A stretch of DNA of 42,309 nucleotides from Candidatus Azambacteria bacterium (GCA_016234725.1 JACRAK010000008.1:1-42309); one strand, 5' to 3'; positions 14,712-23,090 are shown, counted from the stretch's first letter. Numbers and translations: made by a program. Notes: generated from the sequence alone by a model not told the origin.

Positions 14712-15167
14712 TTATCCCAAAAGCTTTTTCTTGACAATTTGCGCGACAAGCGCCATATCCGCGCGCCCTTTGAGCTCCCGAGATAATAGCCCGAGCACCT
14801 TCCCCATGTCCTTCTCGCTTGATGCGCCCGCCTTAAGAACCGCATCCGCAACGAGCGGCGACAGCTCTTCTTCCGTAAGCTGAGCGGGCAAATACACCAT
14901 GAGCGAAGCAAGCTCCTGTTCTTCTTTGTCGGCAAGCTCGTGACGCTCTGCCGCGCGAAACTGTGTTACGGAATCTCTCCGCTTCTTCACCTCGGAACCG
15001 ATAACATCCATCACCTCGTCATCGGTTGGAGGCGTATCTTTTGTGCCCTTTTCTATCGCTTTGTTTTGGATCGCGGATTTGAGCATCGCGAGCGTGCCGC
15101 GCTTCACCGCGTCGCCCGATTTAAATGCGTCTTTGAAATCCGCAAGGATCTTTTCGTACAACGTCAT
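14712..15167 (-). CDS. yqeY: GatB/YqeY-domain protein
   Basis: The 151-aa helical protein matches YqeY (start MTLYEKILADFKDAFKSGD; VKRRRDSVTQFRAAER; LMVYLPAQLTEEEL; DMGKVLGLL). This is the C-terminal domain type of GatB thought to touch tRNA. As a stand-alone protein its role is uncertain, possibly tRNA-linked. It is immediately upstream of ybeY with a 1-nt gap, so the two are co-transcribed and probably translationally coupled. Confidence 0.9.
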   Translation of the reverse strand: MTLYEKILADFKDAFKSGDAVKRGTLAMLKSAIQNKAIEKGTKDTPPTDDEVMDVIGSEVKKRRDSVTQFRAAERHELADKEEQELASLMVYLPAQLTEEELSPLVADAVLKAGASSEKDMGKVLGLLSRELKGRADMALVAQIVKKKLLG

Positions 15168-15174
15168 AGTAGTG

Positions 15175-15252
15175 CGTAAAACTTGGAACTTGAAGCATGA
15201 ATCTTATGTTTTACGTTTCAGGTTTCAAGATTCAAGTTTTATGTTTCAAGAT
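15175..15252. repeat. GAAAC-type repeat between rpsU and yqeY
   Basis: GTAAAACTTGGAACTTGAAG opposes ACGTTTCAGGTTTCAAGATT and TTTATGTTTCAAG, giving inverted low-complexity arms. It nearly touches both neighbouring genes. Confidence 0.7.
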
Positions 15253-15253
15253 G

Positions 15254-15472
15254 TTAGTCTTCCAATTTGCCGAGCTTATACAGCCGCTCGCGCTCGCGCA
15301 TGACGTTCGATCGTCGTACTGCCGCAAGTTGCTTCTCCCGTCGCGTCTTCACATCCTGACGAAACCGAAGACGCCGCGATTTTTTCAATACGCCGCTCAA
15401 CTGCACTTTCTTCGTAAAGCGCCGCAAGAACGCACCGATCGATTCTCCTTCTTTTCTTTTTGCTTCTATCAT
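15254..15472 (-). CDS. rpsU: Small ribosomal subunit protein bS21
   Basis: The 72-aa very basic protein reads MIEAKRKEGESIGAFLRRF, the bS21 pattern (xxxGESxxxALRRFK), followed by an arginine-rich helix. bS21 sits near the mRNA exit/anti-Shine-Dalgarno area of the 30S subunit. Its ATG overlaps the TGA of the upstream HIT gene (ATGA), indicating coupled translation. Confidence 0.92.
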   Translation of the reverse strand: MIEAKRKEGESIGAFLRRFTKKVQLSGVLKKSRRLRFRQDVKTRREKQLAAVRRSNVMRERERLYKLGKLED

Positions 15473-15825
15473 ACAGGGGCCACCTCCTTTTTTCCTTCGG
15501 GGCTATCCGGCCACGCGAGCAGGTGCATGTGCACATGATCGATAAGCTGACCGCCCTTTCTCCCGACATTGAACGCGATCTTATAGCCGTCCTTCACGCC
15601 CACCGCTTCGGCTACCACAGGCACCGCGAACATCAGCGCGGCGATGACCGGCACATCCTCTTTCGTAAACTCATTCACCGACGCCACGTGTTTTTTGGGA
15701 ACGATAAGCACATGCACCGGCGCTTTCGGACGAATATCATGAAACGCAACCAGCGCATCATTTTCAAGAATGATGTCGGACGGGATCTTCTTATTCACGA
15801 TGTCGCAAAAGATACAAGAACTCAT
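15469..15825 (-). CDS. HIT-family nucleotide hydrolase (HinT-like)
   Basis: The start is set at MSSCIFCDIVNKKIPS (ATG 15825), the typical HIT N-terminus with a CxxC pair; the ORF-track extension to 15870 is not needed. The catalytic triad HVHMHLL lies at residues 97-101. HIT proteins hydrolyse purine nucleoside phosphoramidates and adenylylated side products. The 118-aa length is normal. The gene's stop overlaps the start of rpsU. Confidence 0.94.
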   Translation of the reverse strand: MSSCIFCDIVNKKIPSDIILENDALVAFHDIRPKAPVHVLIVPKKHVASVNEFTKEDVPVIAALMFAVPVVAEAVGVKDGYKIAFNVGRKGGQLIDHVHMHLLAWPDSPEGKKEVAPV

Positions 15826-15884
15826 TTTAATACTATTTCCTAGCCGCGTTCTTGAGCGATTTTCTTTCACTCGCGAGGCGCGAC

Positions 15885-16075
15885 GAGGAAATGCTAATTA
15901 TATTACCATGACGAGGAGCAACAAAGCGATGAATGAAAATCGCCAGAACCCTTCGGGATACGGCCATGCTGTGCCGGATACCGCGTCGCTCCTCCTTGAA
16001 GTATGGCATATACTCCTTCGTCGTCGCTCCTTATCCCGGCGCAGCATGGACACGTATCGCGGCTGAAAAGAGTAT
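15885..16075. other. Structured intergenic stretch between hisS and the HIT gene
   Basis: No convincing coding frame. On the minus strand GGAGCGACG occurs twice around a small hairpin (AGTAT...ATACT), and CGGGATA pairs with TATCCCG further out. It may be an RNA or a decayed repeat. I cannot name it. Confidence 0.35.
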
Positions 16076-16090
16076 TGAAATGGGTTCTTA

Positions 16091-17401
16091 TCATTTTTTC
16101 AATCGTTCCTTGATCACTTTCACCACTTTTTCCATCTCAACCGATTCTTGCGCGCCGGTTTCCATTTCGCGCAATAAGATAACGCCGTCGATCGCCTCTT
16201 TCTGGCCCAAGATCAGGCTCATCTTTACGCCCAGGCGGTCTGCCGAGCGAAGCTGCGCCTTAATGCTATCCTTTCCGAACGCTTCGGCGACCACGATGCC
16301 CGCTTTCCGCAATTCTTCAAACAGCCGCAGACTTTTTTTCTTGCTCAGCACGCCAAGCTGCACCAAAAACACCTCGGGTTTATACAACGGTGGCGCTTTA
16401 ATGCCTTGTTTTTTCATCACGCCGATGAGCCGCTCCATGCCAAGCCCGGCGCCCACACCAGGGGTTTCTCTGCCGCCAAGCGTTTTTGCGAGATAATCGT
16501 ATCTTCCGCCGCCGCCCAGCGCGAGCTTCGCGCGCTGATGCGTTTTCTCATTCCCTCCTTCGATGTGTTCGTCTTCCAAAAACACTTCAAATACCGTCTT
16601 CGTATAGTAATCAAACCCGCGCACGAGGTGCGGGTTGAGCACATACGGCACGCCTGTTTCGTCGAGATATTCAAGTACATTCTTGAAATGGTCGTGGCAC
16701 TCCTGGCAGAGATGGTCGATGAGGTTCGGCGCGTTCACGCGCATCTGTTCGCATTTCTCTTCTTTGCAGTCCAGCAGCCGCAACGGATTCTTTTTGATCC
16801 GCCGCTTGCAATCCTTGCACAATTTCGCCGTGCGCGAACGATAATACCGCAACAGTTGTGCGCGATACGTCGGGCGGCATTTCGCGCACCCGATGCTATT
16901 GATCTCGATGCTCAAGCTTTTCAGCCCGAGTTCTTCACCGACCACCAAATACATATGAATGAGCTGCGCATCATACACCGGATCCTGGTCGCCGATGATC
17001 TCGAACCCCGCCTGGTGATGCTGGCGGTATCTCCCTGCTTGCGGCTGTTCGTAGCGGAACATCGGCGCGATGTAATACAATTTCACCGGCTGCGGCAATT
17101 GCGCCATACCGTGCTCCAAAAACGCGCGCATCACGCCCGCGGTGCCTTCCGGCCGAAGCGCGAGCATATCGCCGCCTTTTGATTTGAACACGTACATTTG
17201 CTTTTCCACCACGTCAGCGGTCTCGCCTCCAGCCAGCGCGTAGATGTCCGCATCTTCGATGATAGGCGTATCGATGCGCTCAAACCCGTAGCCGAGCGCC
17301 ACGCGCGCGACCACCTTGCGCACCTTTTCCCAATATTTCTGGTCCTCGGGAAGGATATCGAACGTCCCTTTCGGCGATTGAAATTGTTTTTTTGTTTTCA
17401 T
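16091..17401 (-). CDS. hisS: Histidyl-tRNA synthetase
   Basis: This class II synthetase charges tRNA-His. Motif 2 is MFRYEQPQAGRYRQHHQAGFE, the HisA motif is LVRGFDYYTKTVFEVF, motif 3 lies in GVGAGLGMERL, and a C-terminal HGTP anticodon-binding domain follows. A cysteine-rich insertion (CAKCRPTYR, CKDC, CKEEKCEQM, CQEC, ~residues 178-240) probably binds zinc and is seen in some bacterial HisRS. The start is ATG 17401 (MKTKKQFQSPKGTFD); the ORF track uses a GTG two codons earlier. A TAGATT box 8 nt upstream, inside the TCTAG repeat, may act as -10. Confidence 0.97.
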   Translation of the reverse strand: MKTKKQFQSPKGTFDILPEDQKYWEKVRKVVARVALGYGFERIDTPIIEDADIYALAGGETADVVEKQMYVFKSKGGDMLALRPEGTAGVMRAFLEHGMAQLPQPVKLYYIAPMFRYEQPQAGRYRQHHQAGFEIIGDQDPVYDAQLIHMYLVVGEELGLKSLSIEINSIGCAKCRPTYRAQLLRYYRSRTAKLCKDCKRRIKKNPLRLLDCKEEKCEQMRVNAPNLIDHLCQECHDHFKNVLEYLDETGVPYVLNPHLVRGFDYYTKTVFEVFLEDEHIEGGNEKTHQRAKLALGGGGRYDYLAKTLGGRETPGVGAGLGMERLIGVMKKQGIKAPPLYKPEVFLVQLGVLSKKKSLRLFEELRKAGIVVAEAFGKDSIKAQLRSADRLGVKMSLILGQKEAIDGVILLREMETGAQESVEMEKVVKVIKERLKK

Positions 17402-17406
17402 AAACA

Positions 17407-17505
17407 CAGAATCTAGAAACGAGAAACTAGTATCTAGAATAGAGAAAGCAGAGTTTTTGGTTTCTTCTGTTTTCTAACTTCCAGATTCTAATTTCTAGTT
17501 TCTGT
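17407..17505. repeat. TCTAG-type repeat with inverted arms between lepB and hisS
   Basis: CAGAATCTAGAAACGAGAAA faces CCAGATTCTAATTTCTAGTT across an AT-rich middle; same architecture as 8577-8681. It abuts the hisS start and the lepB stop. Confidence 0.75.
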
Positions 17506-17510
17506 CTTTA

Positions 17511-18047
17511 CTAAAATGCTTCCATCTTCTGGAACGGGAACGCGCGCACCAATACTTTGCCGACGATGAACTCGCGCTTCAGCGCGCCCCACCGCCGCGA
17601 ATCGGACGACGCATCCCTATTGTCCCCCATCACGAAATATTCGTCGCTTCCGAGTGTTGCCGTCATGTTGCCATACTCTTCTTTCACGGGCAGATATTCT
17701 TCAGAGAGCGCGAACCCCTCCGGGTTCTCCTTATTCTTCACCGTGATGCCTTTGTCATCAAGTACGAGGATCTCCCCCGGCAGACCCACGATGCGCTTGA
17801 TATAGAATTGCTTTGTGTTGTACGGATAATGGAACACGATCACATCGCCGCGCTTGGGCGAGCCGGTAAGATAGCTTATTTCATCGATGATAAGATAGTC
17901 GCCATTCTGGAACGTCGGTTCCATGGAGGCGCCCAAAACAAAGAACGGCTGAACGACGAAATACCTGATCGGGACGATGATCAGAAGCGAGACGAGCACG
18001 AGCTTGAACGTCTCAAATAAAAAAGCGCCAAGTGCCTTAAGCGTCAT
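17511..18047 (-). CDS. lepB: Signal peptidase I
   Basis: This membrane serine/lysine protease removes signal peptides from exported proteins. An N-terminal TM helix (LVLVSLLIIVPIRYF) is followed by GASMEPTF with the nucleophile Ser41, KRIVGLPGE with the general-base Lys84, and the GDNRDASSDSR box near the end. The 178-aa length suits a minimal form. The promoter ends 6 nt before the ATG, so the mRNA is probably leaderless. Confidence 0.95.
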   Translation of the reverse strand: MTLKALGAFLFETFKLVLVSLLIIVPIRYFVVQPFFVLGASMEPTFQNGDYLIIDEISYLTGSPKRGDVIVFHYPYNTKQFYIKRIVGLPGEILVLDDKGITVKNKENPEGFALSEEYLPVKEEYGNMTATLGSDEYFVMGDNRDASSDSRRWGALKREFIVGKVLVRAFPFQKMEAF

Positions 18048-18053
18048 AGCGCG

Positions 18054-18082
18054 ATGATATCACAAAAAACCGCTTTATGCAA
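18054..18082 (-). promoter_or_regulatory. lepB promoter (leaderless)
   Basis: TTGCAT (18082-18077), 17-nt spacer, TATCAT (18059-18054), then 6 nt to the lepB ATG. Facing it, a TATGAT at 18121-18126 lies 6 nt before the LCP-gene ATG, though with a poor -35. Confidence 0.75.
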
Positions 18083-18132
18083 CACCGTTTCGGCGTGTTT
18101 CTAACCCCATTTCTTTCTGCTATGATGAGCAT

Positions 18133-19179
18133 ATGAAAGTTATTTCTCTTATCCTTAAGCTTGCCGCGGTCGGTGCGCTTGCCGCGGCAGTATTTTTCAT
18201 ACGCCCCGCGGCGATCTCGGGCGACCGCGCGTCGTCGCACGAGCCCCCGCTATCACTTACCAAGATCGCATTCAATTTTCTTGCCGATACCGAGGCGCCG
18301 CTGAAAGGCCAGGAGCGCGACCGCATCAATGTTCTCGTGCTTGGCATGACGGGCGTTCCCCATCCTGCGCCGTTTCTTACCGACACCATTATCATCGCGA
18401 GCATAAAACCGAGCCCCGTTAGAAGCAGTATTGCTTCTAACGGGGCAAGCACGAGCAAACTCGCTCTGCTTTCCATCCCCCGTGATTTACTTGTGAAAAT
18501 CCCCGGAAGCGGCGCGCGCACAAAGATCAATGCGCTTTTTGCAATGAACGGCAAAGACCCCGCGCTGCTTGCGCAAACCATCGAAACGATCACCGGCCAG
18601 CCCATCGACTATTATCTGGTGCTTGATGTCAGCGGCACACAGCAGATCGTCGATTCTCTCGGGGGCTTGAACGTGCTCGTGCCTGATGATGTCAACGACC
18701 TTGCATTCCCCACCGATACCGGCGGCACGGAAACATTTGCCATAGAAAAGGGATGGCGCTATTTTGACGGCGCGACCGTACAGAAATATCTCCGCACGCG
18801 GCATTCGAAAGGCGGCGATTTCGCGCGCATGCGCCAACAGCAGGCGGTCATCGAAGCGCTCCGTAAAAAAGTGTTCGGACTCAACATGCTCTACGACTTC
18901 CCCACCGTGCTCTCGCTTTATCGCACGCTCACCGCGCACATCCAAACCGATATCGGCGAAAAAGAAGTAAAGCGGTTCTATGATATTGCCCAAAATATCA
19001 GCTATGATAATGTGATACATACGGTCGTCGACGGCGATCCGAAAGACGCAAGTGCACTCCTTAAGAGCAAAACAATAGAGCTTGGCGGAATGCCCGCGTT
19101 CGTGCTCGTGCCAAAGACCGGCGACTTTGATTACTACAGCATCACGGAAACCGCAACCAATATTTTTAACAAACCGTGA
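18133..19179 (+). CDS. LCP (LytR-CpsA-Psr) family phosphotransferase
   Basis: LCP proteins attach polymers such as teichoic acid or capsule glycans to the cell wall from lipid carriers. An N-terminal TM segment (LILKLAAVGALAAAVFFI) is followed by the LCP core: INVLVLGMTG, TDTIIIASI, LALLSIPRDLLVKIPG, KINALFAM and YLRTRHSKGGDFARMRQQQ with the catalytic arginines. Between TDTIIIASI and LALLSIPRDL there are about 18 extra residues encoded by a perfect DNA palindrome (18414-18445), an apparent in-frame insertion. The start lies 6 nt after a TATGAT box, so it is probably leaderless. Length 348 aa. Confidence 0.93.
   Translation: MKVISLILKLAAVGALAAAVFFIRPAAISGDRASSHEPPLSLTKIAFNFLADTEAPLKGQERDRINVLVLGMTGVPHPAPFLTDTIIIASIKPSPVRSSIASNGASTSKLALLSIPRDLLVKIPGSGARTKINALFAMNGKDPALLAQTIETITGQPIDYYLVLDVSGTQQIVDSLGGLNVLVPDDVNDLAFPTDTGGTETFAIEKGWRYFDGATVQKYLRTRHSKGGDFARMRQQQAVIEALRKKVFGLNMLYDFPTVLSLYRTLTAHIQTDIGEKEVKRFYDIAQNISYDNVIHTVVDGDPKDASALLKSKTIELGGMPAFVLVPKTGDFDYYSITETATNIFNKP
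18414..18445. repeat. Perfect palindrome inside the LCP gene
   Basis: CCCCGTTAGAAGCA-GTAT-TGCTTCTAACGGGG has a 14-bp stem and 4-nt loop, in frame. It adds residues (PVRSSIASNGA) at a surface position between two conserved LCP strands. Confidence 0.85.
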
Positions 19180-19209
19180 GGCAAAAAACACGAAGCATTC
19201 ACATTGAGT

Positions 19210-19249
19210 GAAAGTTTCATGTTTCAAGTTTCATATTTCAAGTTTCATG
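19210..19249. repeat. GAAAC-type repeat abutting the pth start
   Basis: GTTTCATGTTTCAAGTTTCA repeats up to and including the ATG of pth. An opposing arm lies right after pth (19811-19846), so pth is flanked by inverted low-complexity repeats. Confidence 0.75.
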
Positions 19250-19813
19250 TACCTCATCATTGGACTAGGCAACCCGGGCGAAGAATACGAGAACACAAAA
19301 CATAATGCGGGAAGGATGGCGGTGGCCCAACTTGCCAAAAAACACGACCTTTTGCCGTTCACGTTCGATAAAAGATCAAACGCGCTGGTCGCTACGGGTA
19401 AAATAGAAAAAGAAAAGGTGACGCTCGCACTCCCCGAGACATTCATGAACAAATCGGGGCTTGCCGTCGCGGCGCTTGCGCGGTATTTCAAGGTAAAGCC
19501 GAAACTTATTTTCGTCGTGCATGACGACATCGACCTCACTGTGGGAAGGATGAAAATATCATTTGCCAAAAGCTCCGCGGGGCACAAAGGCGTGGAGCAT
19601 ATTATGAAGAACCTCAAGACAAACGAATTTTACCGTCTCCGCATCGGCATCGGCGGTGCGCGCAAAACAAAGCAAGCGATGGATGTCGTGCTGAAAGATT
19701 TCACGCCGAAAGAAACGCTGGAGCTGAAAAAAGTGCTCAAAAAAGCGGTGGAAGCGCTTACCTGCGCCATCACCGAAAGCCCGCAAAAAGCAATGACGCT
19801 GTATAACGCGTAA
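19247..19813 (+). CDS. pth: Peptidyl-tRNA hydrolase
   Basis: Pth releases peptides from prematurely dropped peptidyl-tRNA. The start is set at MYLIIGLGNPGEEYENTKHN (19247), where conservation begins. The upstream extension in the ORF track is translated repeat DNA. Catalytic residues are visible: Asn9 and His19, the HDDIDL aspartate, and the FAKSSAGHKGVEHI loop. At 188 aa it is normal. No Shine-Dalgarno sequence exists, because a GAAAC-type repeat runs up to the start codon. Confidence 0.95.
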   Translation: MYLIIGLGNPGEEYENTKHNAGRMAVAQLAKKHDLLPFTFDKRSNALVATGKIEKEKVTLALPETFMNKSGLAVAALARYFKVKPKLIFVVHDDIDLTVGRMKISFAKSSAGHKGVEHIMKNLKTNEFYRLRIGIGGARKTKQAMDVVLKDFTPKETLELKKVLKKAVEALTCAITESPQKAMTLYNA

Positions 19814-19846
19814 AACCTGAAGCTTGAAACATGAAGCATGGAACAA
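19811..19846. repeat. GAAAC-type repeat after pth
   Basis: GTAAAACCTGAAGCTTGAAACATGAAGCATGGAAC-like units oriented opposite to the arm at 19210-19249. The pth stop codon lies at its edge. Confidence 0.7.
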
Positions 19847-19848
19847 AA

Positions 19849-19877
19849 AGCCCAAGGATTAAATCCTTGGGCTTTCT
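19849..19877 (+). terminator. Terminator after pth
   Basis: AGCCCAAGGATT-A-AATCCTTGGGCT followed by TTCT; 12-bp stem. The A-run on the left side could let it work for the converging gene at 19897 as well. Confidence 0.75.
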
Positions 19878-19896
19878 ATAACATACGATCACATGA

Positions 19897-20175
19897 CTAT
19901 CTTTTGGCTCCTACCTTCTTTTCAAGCGCTTCAACTCGCCTCTGAAGCTCCACCAATTCAAAGCGATATGCCACATTATCAAGCCGTAATTTGATCTCTT
20001 CTTGCCCTTTTTCTAAAACACCCAATCTTCGTTCTACGCCGTCAAAACGATCGTCCACGCCATCAAAGCGTTTATCCACTCCGCTAAAACGCTCATGCAC
20101 CTCCTGAAATCCTCTCTGCACCATTCCCGCTATATCATCGAGCGTTGTTCCTTTTGGTTTTTTGTTTATTGCCAT
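19897..20175 (-). CDS. Small coiled-coil protein, unknown role
   Basis: The 92-aa charged protein is almost entirely helical, with heptad-like repeats RFSGVDKRFDGVDDRFDGVE and a C-terminal LVELQRRVEALEKKV, predicting a coiled coil. Internal repeats of RFDGVD are clear. There is no membrane segment. The N-terminus (TLDDIAGMVQRGFQEV) resembles small orphan proteins common in this type of genome, but no function can be given. It converges on pth and diverges from the Mfd-like gene. Confidence 0.7.
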   Translation of the reverse strand: MAINKKPKGTTLDDIAGMVQRGFQEVHERFSGVDKRFDGVDDRFDGVERRLGVLEKGQEEIKLRLDNVAYRFELVELQRRVEALEKKVGAKR

Positions 20176-20259
20176 ATGATTATTTTCACGTATACCTCTC
20201 CCTCATAGTATATTCCCTCCATTGAAAAAATCAACACAACAGGAGTACCATACAAAAGC

Positions 20260-22230
20260 ATGCGCAAGCACAACAAAATACTGATTGCCGCGTTCATCCC
20301 CATCTTTGCCGAAAGGGATGTTTTGTGGTTTGAGGAGAACGACGAAAAGATACAACGGCTTATCGCTACCGACCCGTTCTGGGCGCGGCGCGCGACGATA
20401 CTGGAAAAAGGCATACGTAGAAGCATGTCGGAATTTCTGCGCACGCTTGATGATCTTGAATATGAAAAGACCCAGCGCGTCGCGGGCGAGGGAGAATTTT
20501 CCGTTATCGGCGGCGCAGTGACGGTGTTCCCGCTCAACCTCGACCGCCCTGTGCGCATTGAATTCCTCGGGAATAGTATTGAGACGATAACCCCCCTTGA
20601 AAAAATAGACGCGACCGGCGAGCGAAAGGCGCATCTGTTGAAAAAAGAAATGCTCAAGCGTGAGATCTCCCACCTCCATAATTTAAAGGAGGGAGATTAT
20701 CTCGTGCATATCGACCACGGCATCGGCATCTTTCGCGGCATTACAGAACGTGTCAGCGACAACGAAGAGAGAAAATACTATATGCTTGAGTACGCCCCTC
20801 CGCACGGGCGCCCCGAACACGACACGCTCTATGTACCCGAAGAGCAGGTAAAAAAGCTTTCCTTATATATCGGCCTCGAACAGCCGACCATCCACCGCCT
20901 TTCGGGCACCACGTGGGAACATGCGAAACGCAAGGTCACCGAAGACGCGCAAATACTCGGTAAAGAACTGCTTGAGCTGTATGCAAAGCGAACGCAGGCG
21001 ACCCGCGTGCCGTATCAAACATACGGAAGTGATCAGCGCGAATTCGACAGCGTCTTTGAACATCTCGAAACCATCGACCAGCAAAAAGCGATCGAAGAAG
21101 TGTTTGCCGATATGGAGCGCGGAGAGCCGATGGACCGCCTCATTTGCGGCGATGTGGGGTTCGGGAAAACAGAGGTTGCCTTACGCGCCGCGTTCAAAGC
21201 GGTGCATTCGGGAAAGCAGGTCGCGCTCCTGTGCCCCACGACCGTGCTTGCCGACCAGCACTTTGAAACATTTGCCAAACGGTTTGAAAAGTTCCCTATT
21301 ACCATCGCGATGCTCTCGCGATTTGAAAGTAAAAGCGCCCAGCGCGAAACGCTCGCGAAACTCGCACAAGGCACGGTCGATATCGTCATCGGCACGCATC
21401 GCGTTCTTTCACCCGATGTACAATTTAAAAACATCGGGCTTGTCATCATTGATGAAGAACAGCGTTTCGGCGTGCGCCAAAAAGAAACGTTCAAGAAGCT
21501 GCGCGAAAGCATCGATGTGTTGAGCTTGTCCGCAACCCCTATTCCGCGCACGCTCTACCTCGCGCTTTCGGGCCTGCGCGGCATCAGCGTTATCAACACT
21601 CCCCCGCCCGCGCGCCAGCCAATAGAAACATTCGTATTACCCTACGACAAAGCGATGGTAAAAAAAGCCATTGATGAAGAACTCGCGCGCAAAGGACAGG
21701 TCTATTTTTTGCACAACAGAATAGAAACGCTTGAAGCAGTGAAGCGCTCGCTTGAAGAGCTGGTGCCGGGCGCGCGCTACGGCATCGTGCACGGAAGGAC
21801 CGGCGAGCTCGCCCTGCGTAAAGCGATGCATGATTTTAAAGACGGAAAATTTGATGTGCTGGTCGCCACCACTATCATTGAGAACGGGCTTGATCTGAAA
21901 AACGCGAACACGCTTATCGTGGAAGACGCGGGACGACTCGGCCTTTCGCAGGCATATCAAATACGCGGGCGTATCGGCAGGTCAGACAAAAAAGCGTATG
22001 CGTATTTCTTTTATTCCGCGCAGAAACTCGGCGAAACCGCGCGTAAGCGACTTGAAGTGCTTGAAGAAGCGCGCGAGCTCGGCTCGGGCTATTTCATCGC
22101 CCAGCGCGATCTTGAGATACGCGGCGCGGGCAACATTCTCGGTAAAAAACAATCGGGCGCCGTGAACACCGTCGGTCTTAATCTCTATTGCCACATTCTG
22201 AATGAAGCGATCGAGCAGCTGCAAGATTAA
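20260..22230 (+). CDS. Mfd-like transcription-repair coupling translocase, shortened
   Basis: The 656-aa protein keeps the end of the UvrB-like module (EGEFSVIGGAVTVFPL), the RNA polymerase-interacting domain (EGDYLVHIDHGIGIFRG) and the RecG-like SF2 motor: GDVGFGKTEVALRAAF (Walker A), DEEQRFGV (motif II), SATPIPRTLYLAL (motif III) and the TRG region GYFIAQRDLEIRGAGNILG. Full Mfd has over 1000 residues. Here most of the N-terminal UvrB homology and the whole C-terminal D7 domain are absent, so autoinhibition and UvrA recruitment should differ. The frame stays open ~45 nt upstream of ATG 20260 without another start codon, so the 5' end may have been cut. No Shine-Dalgarno. Confidence 0.88.
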   Translation: MRKHNKILIAAFIPIFAERDVLWFEENDEKIQRLIATDPFWARRATILEKGIRRSMSEFLRTLDDLEYEKTQRVAGEGEFSVIGGAVTVFPLNLDRPVRIEFLGNSIETITPLEKIDATGERKAHLLKKEMLKREISHLHNLKEGDYLVHIDHGIGIFRGITERVSDNEERKYYMLEYAPPHGRPEHDTLYVPEEQVKKLSLYIGLEQPTIHRLSGTTWEHAKRKVTEDAQILGKELLELYAKRTQATRVPYQTYGSDQREFDSVFEHLETIDQQKAIEEVFADMERGEPMDRLICGDVGFGKTEVALRAAFKAVHSGKQVALLCPTTVLADQHFETFAKRFEKFPITIAMLSRFESKSAQRETLAKLAQGTVDIVIGTHRVLSPDVQFKNIGLVIIDEEQRFGVRQKETFKKLRESIDVLSLSATPIPRTLYLALSGLRGISVINTPPPARQPIETFVLPYDKAMVKKAIDEELARKGQVYFLHNRIETLEAVKRSLEELVPGARYGIVHGRTGELALRKAMHDFKDGKFDVLVATTIIENGLDLKNANTLIVEDAGRLGLSQAYQIRGRIGRSDKKAYAYFFYSAQKLGETARKRLEVLEEARELGSGYFIAQRDLEIRGAGNILGKKQSGAVNTVGLNLYCHILNEAIEQLQD

Positions 22231-22375
22231 TAATATCTTTGAATTCGCGGATAACAAATTAAATAAAATACTGGGAGAAAATAATAGAGAATAGCGCTCA
22301 CTTAACACGCAATATCAGTAAATACCAAGAAAATTTTTATCTATTTCTTTTCTTTAATTATCTTTTTAAAATTAC

Positions 22376-22413
22376 AATAAAAAAGACGTTAGTGCAATCT
22401 GCACTAACGTCTT
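22376..22413 (-). terminator. Terminator of the 22423 gene
   Basis: Perfect 14-bp stem AAGACGTTAGTGCA with its complement, 3-nt loop, followed on the minus strand by TTTTTTATTG. Confidence 0.85.
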
Positions 22414-22422
22414 GATACAGCG

Positions 22423-22623
22423 TTACTTCGTAGGGGAATAAACCCTCCTCCATTCGTTTTCCCCGTCAACCATCTTATCATCAACCTCCTTAATGTCCCA
22501 TGGAACACCAAACCATGCCAGATATAGCTTGCTATCTTTTTCATAGATAAGGCAAGCCGCCAAACCGAACCCTTTTCCAAACGATACTTCCCATACCTCT
22601 CCTGGTTTAGGTGTTTTTGCCAC
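22423..22623 (-). CDS. Unknown 66-aa protein (GTG start)
   Basis: The frame MAKTPKPGEVWEVSFGKGFG starts with GTG 22623, 5 nt after AGGAGGTGA, a very strong Shine-Dalgarno. The product is rich in aromatic residues and beta-prone (ACLIYEKDSKLYLAWFGVPW), like a small beta-barrel or SH3-like domain, but I cannot name it. The overlapping 75-aa frame (22404-22631) lacks such a pattern. It is a single gene with its own terminator. Confidence 0.65.
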   Translation of the reverse strand: MAKTPKPGEVWEVSFGKGFGLAACLIYEKDSKLYLAWFGVPWDIKEVDDKMVDGENEWRRVYSPTK

Positions 22624-22842
22624 AATATCACCTCCTTTAAAAGAGCTTTTTAAATAAGAAAATAATCTTCAAATCCACCCCTATCTCATTTTTAATGTAC
22701 TAAATATCTATGATCGTATATAAATGTTACTTGAGTTTATACCTTTTAACATAAAAATCAAGGGGTAACTTTGGGTATCGCGAAAATGTTAGGTGGTGCT
22801 GTTACGCGAATCATTTGCGAATAAAACACATAATATTGTATT

Positions 22843-23088
22843 TTATCCGAACTTTGCATATGTATTATCATTGCGCCGTTCGATAGCGAGGATCGATATA
22901 GCGCCGTTATTATCCCGATAAATGATCCGTATACTCCCCTTGCGGATACGAAAGATGTCTTTTCTTGCCTTGAGCTTTTTCACTTCAACGCCTCGCACAT
23001 CTTTCCGCAAAATCTTTTCCAATATCTCCTTCACCCATACTCTCTCTTTCGCGGAAAGTTTTGCAAGTTCCTTTTCAATCTTATCCAT
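22843..23088 (-). CDS. RelE/ParE-superfamily toxin
   Basis: The 81-aa basic protein has the RelE/ParE pattern: an N-terminal helical part (LAKLSAKERVWVKEILEKIL), then strands VKKLKARKDIFRIRKGSIRIIYR and ILAIERRNDNTY. RelE-type toxins cut mRNA on the ribosome and ParE types poison gyrase; the sequence does not decide which. It follows the Phd/YefM-like antitoxin by 2 nt in the same operon, the classical type II arrangement. Confidence 0.85.
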   Translation of the reverse strand: MDKIEKELAKLSAKERVWVKEILEKILRKDVRGVEVKKLKARKDIFRIRKGSIRIIYRDNNGAISILAIERRNDNTYAKFG

Positions 23089-23090
23089 GA

